NCBI GenBank assembly: GCA_003278805.1
Contig: QCDC01000001.1
Coordinates: 62,001-126,000, forward strand
Direction of reading: 5' to 3'
Origin: Pelagibacteraceae bacterium AG-349-L17
GTDB lineage: Bacteria > Pseudomonadota > Alphaproteobacteria > Pelagibacterales > Pelagibacteraceae
DNA length: 64,000 nucleotides
The position numbers and the translations under genes are program-made. The first letter of the stretch is position 1. Each line of letters starts with the position of its first letter. Under the pieces are notes generated by a model. The model saw only the letters and a program-made list of their open reading frames with translations, searched no databases and was not told the origin of the DNA. Below, piece after piece: positions 58,702 to 64,000 of this stretch.

Positions 58702-58776
58702 TGGTGGGCCGTGTTGGTTACGCTCCAACTACCCCTGCAATGTCAATGCAGTACTCTTCTATTGAGCTAACGGCCC
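58702..58776 (-). tRNA. tRNA-Val (GAC), CCA encoded, non-canonical D- and T-loops
   Basis: GGGCCGTTAGCTCAATAGAAGAGTACTGCATTGACATTGCAGGGGTAGTTGGAGCGTAACCAACACGGCCCA-CCA; acceptor, D, anticodon and T stems all pair (D stem with one G-T at 10-25); T-loop AGCGTAA. Confidence 0.85.
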
Positions 58777-58781
58777 AAATT

Positions 58782-60605
58782 TTAACTTTCTAAAAAACTT
58801 TTTAATTGTTTTGATCTACTTGGATGCTTAAGTTTTCTTAAAGCTTTAGCTTCAATTTGTCTTATTCTTTCTCTAGTTACAGAAAACTGAAGACCAACTT
58901 CCTCGAGTGTATGATCAGTATTCATTCCTACACCAAATCTCATTCTAAGCACTCTCTCTTCTCTTGGAGTTAATGTAGACAAAATTTTTGTTGTTGCTTC
59001 TCCAAGATTTGATTTTATAGCTTGCTCAAGAGGTGCAAGGGCTTTTGTGTCTTCTATAAAATCTCCTAAACTGCTGTCCTCCTCGTCTCCAACAGGTTTT
59101 TCTAATGATACCGGTTCTTTAGAAATTTTTAAAACCTTCCTTACTTTATCAAGTGGCATTCTTAATTTTTGAGCTAACTCTTCTGGAGTAGCCTCTCTAC
59201 CAAATTCGCTTAAAATTAATCTTTGAGTTCTAACAATTTTATTTATTGTTTCTATCATATGAACTGGAATTCTTATTGTTCTAGCTTGATCTGCAATTGA
59301 TCTTGTAATTGCTTGTCTTATCCACCAGGTTGCATATGTTGAAAATTTATATCCTCGTCTATATTCAAATTTGTCAACTGCCTTCATAAGGCCAATATTT
59401 CCTTCTTGAATTAAATCTAAAAATTGAAGACCTCTATTAGTGTATTTTTTAGCAATTGAAATAACAAGTCTTAAGTTTGCTTCAACCATTTCTTTTTTAG
59501 CAATTCTAGATTCTTTTTCTCCTTTTTGAATTCTGCTCACTAATTTTTTAAAATCAGTAACAGATATTCCAAGTTTATGGCTTATTTCAATTAATCTTTC
59601 TCTAATATTTTTAAATTCATCTTTATATTTACTAAAAAATTGCTTCCATATATTATTTGTATCTAAAAATTTTTTTAAATTAGGATTTATTTCATTTCCT
59701 ACGTAAAATTTAATAAATTCACTTCTTTGAATTTTATGATCCAGAGCAAATCGTAGTAAATTACCTTCAAGAGATATTATTTTTTTATTTTCAACATAAT
59801 GTTTTTGAACAAGTTCCTCTAAAACCGATGGAGAGAGCTGAAGTGATTTAATATTTTCTAAAATATCATTTACGATTTTCTCATAACCTTTTTCTTTGGC
59901 AGGTGAAAAGTTTCTAGAATTCAATACACATTCTAGCTTTTCTTTCTGGTATTTTATTAATTTATTATATTCTTTGGTGAGAATATTAATAGTTTTTAAA
60001 ACTTTTGGTTTAATTTCAGTTTCCATGGCAGCAAGCGTGGGATTAAAATCATCATCCTCATCTCCAGAACTTTCTTCTTTATCAGTTTCTCCTGAATTTT
60101 TTTGTTTAGCACTAGGACCAGTAGACTCGTCTTCCATATAATTTGTATCAATATCAATTATTTCTCTCACTAAAATTTCATCTCTGTTGAGTTGATCATT
60201 CCATTCAAAAAATTGTTGAGCAGTTATTGGACTTTGAGAAAGAGCAATTAGCATCACATCTTTTCCGGCCTCAATTCTTTTTGCAATTGCAATCTCGCCC
60301 TCTCTAGAAAGCAACTCAACTCCACCCATCTCACGTAAATACATTCTGATTGGATCATCACTTTTTTCAATTGTTTTTCCCTCTTCCTTACTAGAGTTTT
60401 CTTTTTTTCTTAAAACTTTATAATCTGATTTTTTTTCTACTAAATTAATCTTCTCATCCAAAATATGAATAAATGCTTGAGATAAATTTTCATCAGACAA
60501 ATTTCTTTTACCTAGAGATTTAGATAGCTCTTCATATGTAATAAAGCCTCTATGGGTCCCACGCCCCATTAATCTAGCAAATGATTTAGTAATAATTCTT
60601 TCCAC
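58782..60605 (-). CDS. rpoD: Primary sigma factor RpoD
   Basis: [102 protein letters not shown]. Confidence 0.99.
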   Translation of the reverse strand: MERIITKSFARLMGRGTHRGFITYEELSKSLGKRNLSDENLSQAFIHILDEKINLVEKKSDYKVLRKKENSSKEEGKTIEKSDDPIRMYLREMGGVELLSREGEIAIAKRIEAGKDVMLIALSQSPITAQQFFEWNDQLNRDEILVREIIDIDTNYMEDESTGPSAKQKNSGETDKEESSGDEDDDFNPTLAAMETEIKPKVLKTINILTKEYNKLIKYQKEKLECVLNSRNFSPAKEKGYEKIVNDILENIKSLQLSPSVLEELVQKHYVENKKIISLEGNLLRFALDHKIQRSEFIKFYVGNEINPNLKKFLDTNNIWKQFFSKYKDEFKNIRERLIEISHKLGISVTDFKKLVSRIQKGEKESRIAKKEMVEANLRLVISIAKKYTNRGLQFLDLIQEGNIGLMKAVDKFEYRRGYKFSTYATWWIRQAITRSIADQARTIRIPVHMIETINKIVRTQRLILSEFGREATPEELAQKLRMPLDKVRKVLKISKEPVSLEKPVGDEEDSSLGDFIEDTKALAPLEQAIKSNLGEATTKILSTLTPREERVLRMRFGVGMNTDHTLEEVGLQFSVTRERIRQIEAKALRKLKHPSRSKQLKSFLES

Positions 60606-60672
60606 GATAATTTGAGTTTAGAGATCTTATATAGTGTCAATTATATAAAAATCTATTACTAATTTGGTCAGT

Positions 60673-62448
60673 TTAATTGAGATTCTGCTTTTTTTTGAGC
60701 TCTTTTAGCTCATTGAATGTAGACTCGCTCATATCCACAGAAAACTTCGATTCTAATTCCTGGATTCTGAACTCAAGATCATAATTCATTAAATCTCTAG
60801 AGATGTCCTCTAATAACTCTATTATTTTTTGATCATCATGAGATTGATTTTTTAGAATATGTTTGATTGGAGCAAATTTATTTATTTTTTCTGCTAATTG
60901 ATTATCCAAGTTAAGATCTTGAATTGTAATTTGTGAACCAGATTTTAATTTTTCAATAATCATTTCAAATATTTTTTTATTAAACTCCGTAAAAAATTTA
61001 ATGTTTTCAATCAAATGAATATTTGCCTGAAACAAATCTAGCTTATTTATGACCAAATATAATATGGAAAACTCTTTCAACTCAACACCACTCAAAGACT
61101 GACTTTCTTTAAAATATTTTTTTGTAGTTTCTAAAGATTTTATTTTCTTTGAGTAAAATCTATTATTATTTTGATTGGAATGTGGTGTTAACTCGGCAAT
61201 TTTCTCTAAAAAATATTCCAAAACATATTTTTTTATAAAATCATCTTTTATTGTATTTGCAATTCCTCTTAGTTTTTTCTCAAAAATAGCCATCGATGAA
61301 GGATTATTTTTTGTTTGTTTTTTATAATGACTAAAAATAAATTGATGAATAGGTAATTTGCTCTGCTTTGTAAAATCTACAAAATTAGCCTTACCATTTT
61401 TATTTACATAGCTATCCGGGTCTTCTTTATCTGGCAGAAATAAAAATGAAATTTGTTTTTCAGGTTTCAATTCCTTTATTGAATTTTCAGCGGCTCTAAC
61501 AGCAGCTTTATATCCACTTTCATCACCATCAAAGCATATTATGATGTCATCAAAAAATTGATTTAAAGTTAAAATTTGTTTGTCAGTTAAAGATGTGCCA
61601 AGGTTTGCTACCGCATTATCTATTCCATTTTTACTTAGACCTACAACATCCATGTATCCTTCAACCAGATAAATATGATCGATTTTATTTGAAAGTTTTC
61701 TTGCTAAGTCTAAATTATATAAATTTGATCCTTTTTTAAAAAAATTTGTTTCAGGTGAATTTATATATTTTGCTAGATAATCTAAATTTTCAATTATTCT
61801 TCCACCAAGAGCAATTGGTTGACCTGAAATATTATTTATTGGAAATATTAATCGACCTCTAAATCTTTCAACATAAATTTTTTTTTTCTCGTCTAAATAG
61901 AATAAACCAGTTTCTGCTAAAGTTTGTTCACTATAATCTTCTTTTAATTTTTTAAAAAAATTTGGATTTTTTTCTATGTACCCTATTTTAAATTTTTTTA
62001 CTTCATCTTTACCTAGTGATCTATTTTTTAAATAATCTCTAGCAATTGAATGTGCTTCATTTTTTAAAAGTTCATTGTGATAAAAATCTACATAATGAGT
62101 AAAAATAGATTTGTACTCATTCCATTTTTTCTCTCTTTCTTCATCTTGTTTAGAGAACATATGGGGTTGCATACCCGCTAATTGAGCTAAATATTTAACA
62201 GCTTCGCCAAATTTTAAATTTTGAGTTTTTATAACAAAATCAAAAATATTGCCATGTTCTGAAGTTGCGAAACAATGATAAAATTCTTTTTCATCATTTA
62301 CAGTAAATGATGGTGTTTTTTCATTTTTGAAAGGTGATAAACCTACAAATTCTTTACCTCTTTTTTTTAAAGAAACAGTTTTTGATACTACCGTTGAAAC
62401 TTTCAACCTATTTTTAATTTCATCAAGATACTCTTTTGGGTATTTCAT
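60673..62448 (-). CDS. dnaG: DNA primase DnaG
   Basis: LSPFKNEKTPSFTVNDEKEFYHCFATSEHGNIFDFV; RFRGRLIFPINNISGQPIALGGRII; VEGYMDVVGLSKNGIDNAVANLGTSLT. Confidence 0.97.
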   Translation of the reverse strand: MKYPKEYLDEIKNRLKVSTVVSKTVSLKKRGKEFVGLSPFKNEKTPSFTVNDEKEFYHCFATSEHGNIFDFVIKTQNLKFGEAVKYLAQLAGMQPHMFSKQDEEREKKWNEYKSIFTHYVDFYHNELLKNEAHSIARDYLKNRSLGKDEVKKFKIGYIEKNPNFFKKLKEDYSEQTLAETGLFYLDEKKKIYVERFRGRLIFPINNISGQPIALGGRIIENLDYLAKYINSPETNFFKKGSNLYNLDLARKLSNKIDHIYLVEGYMDVVGLSKNGIDNAVANLGTSLTDKQILTLNQFFDDIIICFDGDESGYKAAVRAAENSIKELKPEKQISFLFLPDKEDPDSYVNKNGKANFVDFTKQSKLPIHQFIFSHYKKQTKNNPSSMAIFEKKLRGIANTIKDDFIKKYVLEYFLEKIAELTPHSNQNNNRFYSKKIKSLETTKKYFKESQSLSGVELKEFSILYLVINKLDLFQANIHLIENIKFFTEFNKKIFEMIIEKLKSGSQITIQDLNLDNQLAEKINKFAPIKHILKNQSHDDQKIIELLEDISRDLMNYDLEFRIQELESKFSVDMSESTFNELKELKKKQNLN

Positions 62449-62909
62449 TATTTATTTAATAATTCTTTAATCATTGATCCTGCTTTGGAAAAATCAATTT
62501 CGTCTGCGTGAGTTTTTTTGAGTTCACCCATAACTTTTCCCATATCTTTTAATGAATTTGCTCCAATTTTCGAAATAACATCAGCACAAATTTTCTTAGT
62601 TTCCTCTTCACTAAGTTGCTTTGGTAAAAAACTTGTTAAAATATCATATTCATTTTGTTCAACCTCTAAAAGATCTGTCCTGTTATTTTTTTTATAAATA
62701 TCAATCGATTCGGCACGCTGTTTAACCATTTTTTTTAAAAGTTTCTTAATATCCTCATCATCAGTCTCCTTTTTATTAGGGCCCGATCTGTTAACAATGT
62801 CTAAATCCTTAATAGAAGATAATATTAACCTATAGGTTGATATTTTATTTTTATCTTTAGATTTAAGAGCATTTTTATATTCGTTTTCGATGGTTTGTTT
62901 TAATGACAT
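62448..62909 (-). CDS. GatB/YqeY-domain protein
   Basis: MSLKQTIENEYKNALKSKDKNKISTYRLILSSIKDLDI...FLPKQLSEEETKKI...MGKVMGELKK. Confidence 0.93.
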   Translation of the reverse strand: MSLKQTIENEYKNALKSKDKNKISTYRLILSSIKDLDIVNRSGPNKKETDDEDIKKLLKKMVKQRAESIDIYKKNNRTDLLEVEQNEYDILTSFLPKQLSEEETKKICADVISKIGANSLKDMGKVMGELKKTHADEIDFSKAGSMIKELLNK

Positions 62910-63035
62910 AATTTTTTAATCTACTTTAAAGAAAAAATTCTTCAAAAGAAAAATTGTTTTTTTACAATTTTATATTACATCTCTGTTGCGATAATAAAGC
63001 AATTATTGTATTAACCTTTAACTCATGAGTTGTAA

Positions 63036-64000
63036 TTGATCAAAAAAGCAAAAAAAAATAACTCAAAAATAAAATCTCAAATCAATACAGGCGTTTTAGT
63101 TCTTGAAAATAAAAAAGTATTTAAAGGAATTGGAATTGGATACCAAGGAGAAGCTACAGGCGAGGTTTGCTTTAATACATCATTAACAGGCTATCAAGAA
63201 ATAATTTCAGATCCATCATACGCGGGACAAATTATTAATTTTACCTTTCCACATATAGGAAATGTTGGAACAAATAAAGAAGACCTTGAATCTGATAAAA
63301 TTTGGGCAAGAGGAGTGGTAATTAACTCAGAAATAACTTCACCCTCAAATTATAGATCGTTCCTGCATTTAGATGCTTGGCTAAAGAAAAATAAAATTGT
63401 TGGAATTACTGGTTTAGACACCAGAAGCCTTACTAACTTGATAAGAGACAAAGGTGCTCCCAAAGGAACGATTAGTTATTCAAAAAAAGGAAAGTTTAAT
63501 ATTAATAAATTGATTAATTCTACAATCAAATGGAGTGGATTAAAAAATCTTGATCTAGCAGAAGTAGTTTCAACTCAGAAAAATTATATTTGGAAAGGTC
63601 TTAAAACCTGGAAAAAAGAATTTGGATATAAAAAAAATAATAAGAACTCATTTCATGTTGTTGCAATTGATTATGGAATAAAAAAAAATATCTTAAGATA
63701 TTTCTCTGACTTTAATTGTAAAGTTAGTGTCGTTTCTTGTAAAACTAATGCACAAAAAATTTTAGCTTTAAAACCAAATGGAATATTTTTATCAAATGGT
63801 CCTGGAGATCCAGCTGCAACAGGGAAATATGCAATAGAAATTATTAAAGATCTTATAAAAAAAAATTTACCAATTTTTGGTATATGTTTAGGTCATCAAA
63901 TTTTAGCATTAGCATTAGGTGGTAAAACAAAAAAAATGAAGCTTGGTCATAGAGGAGCAAATCATCCTGTTAAAAATTTAATTCACGACAATGTAGAAAT
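63036..64000 (+). CDS. carA: Carbamoyl-phosphate synthase small subunit (3' end beyond window; probable TTG start)
   Basis: Not in ORF track (open at right edge). Translation ...TGVLVLENKKVFKGIGIGYQGEATGEVCFNTSLTGYQEIISDPSYAGQIINFTFPHIGNVG...IFGICLGHQILALALGGKTKKMKLGHRGANHPV. Confidence 0.97.
   Translation, partial: MIKKAKKNNSKIKSQINTGVLVLENKKVFKGIGIGYQGEATGEVCFNTSLTGYQEIISDPSYAGQIINFTFPHIGNVGTNKEDLESDKIWARGVVINSEITSPSNYRSFLHLDAWLKKNKIVGITGLDTRSLTNLIRDKGAPKGTISYSKKGKFNINKLINSTIKWSGLKNLDLAEVVSTQKNYIWKGLKTWKKEFGYKKNNKNSFHVVAIDYGIKKNILRYFSDFNCKVSVVSCKTNAQKILALKPNGIFLSNGPGDPAATGKYAIEIIKDLIKKNLPIFGICLGHQILALALGGKTKKMKLGHRGANHPVKNLIHDNVE

Noticed and set aside
1-64000. CRISPR arrays, prophage, transposases, integrases, rRNA operons
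   Set aside because: Looked for repeat-spacer patterns and mobile-element proteins; none recognised in this window.

Overview
AT-rich, tightly packed 64 kb alphaproteobacterial window. Gene content (proteorhodopsin, very short intergenic gaps, low GC, protein sequences) fits a SAR11/Pelagibacterales genome; this is an inference from reading, not a search. From left to right: recA (runs off the left edge), tolC, a D-glycerate 3-kinase-like gene, small enzymes, and umuDC behind a perfect GAAC-N7-GAAC LexA-type box. Next come a complete urease cluster (ureDABCEFG), a small Cys-tailed protein, a tight GT39/GT2/DUF1800/DUF1501 operon, and dksA with two microprotein ORFs. Then GST, FNR and ferredoxin, a fatty acid desaturase, a blue-type (Q105) proteorhodopsin, an acyl-CoA synthetase, an SMR transporter, dihydroorotase, ygfZ, tRNA-Leu(GAG), nadA/nadC, a MazG-like gene, fumC, an AsmA-like gene, uvrD/pcrA, an Xaa-Pro aminopeptidase and ligA. 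A rearranged division and cell-wall cluster follows: bamD, lpxC, a truncated FtsA-like gene, ftsQ, ddl, murB, murC, murG, ftsW, murD, mraY, a murE-murF fusion, ftsI, ftsL, rsmH, ftsZ and mraZ. The right end carries rnpB, an amidase, mlaA, mlaC, tRNA-Met(CAT), an aberrant tRNA-Val(GAC), rpoD, dnaG, a YqeY gene and carA (runs off the right edge). Best leads: the ATPase-less mini-FtsA with ftsZ moved to the front of the dcw operon, the tRNA-Val lacking canonical D-loop and T-loop motifs, the glycosyltransferase/DUF1800/DUF1501 operon, the symmetric elements upstream of proteorhodopsin, and the LexA and MraZ operator-like sites.
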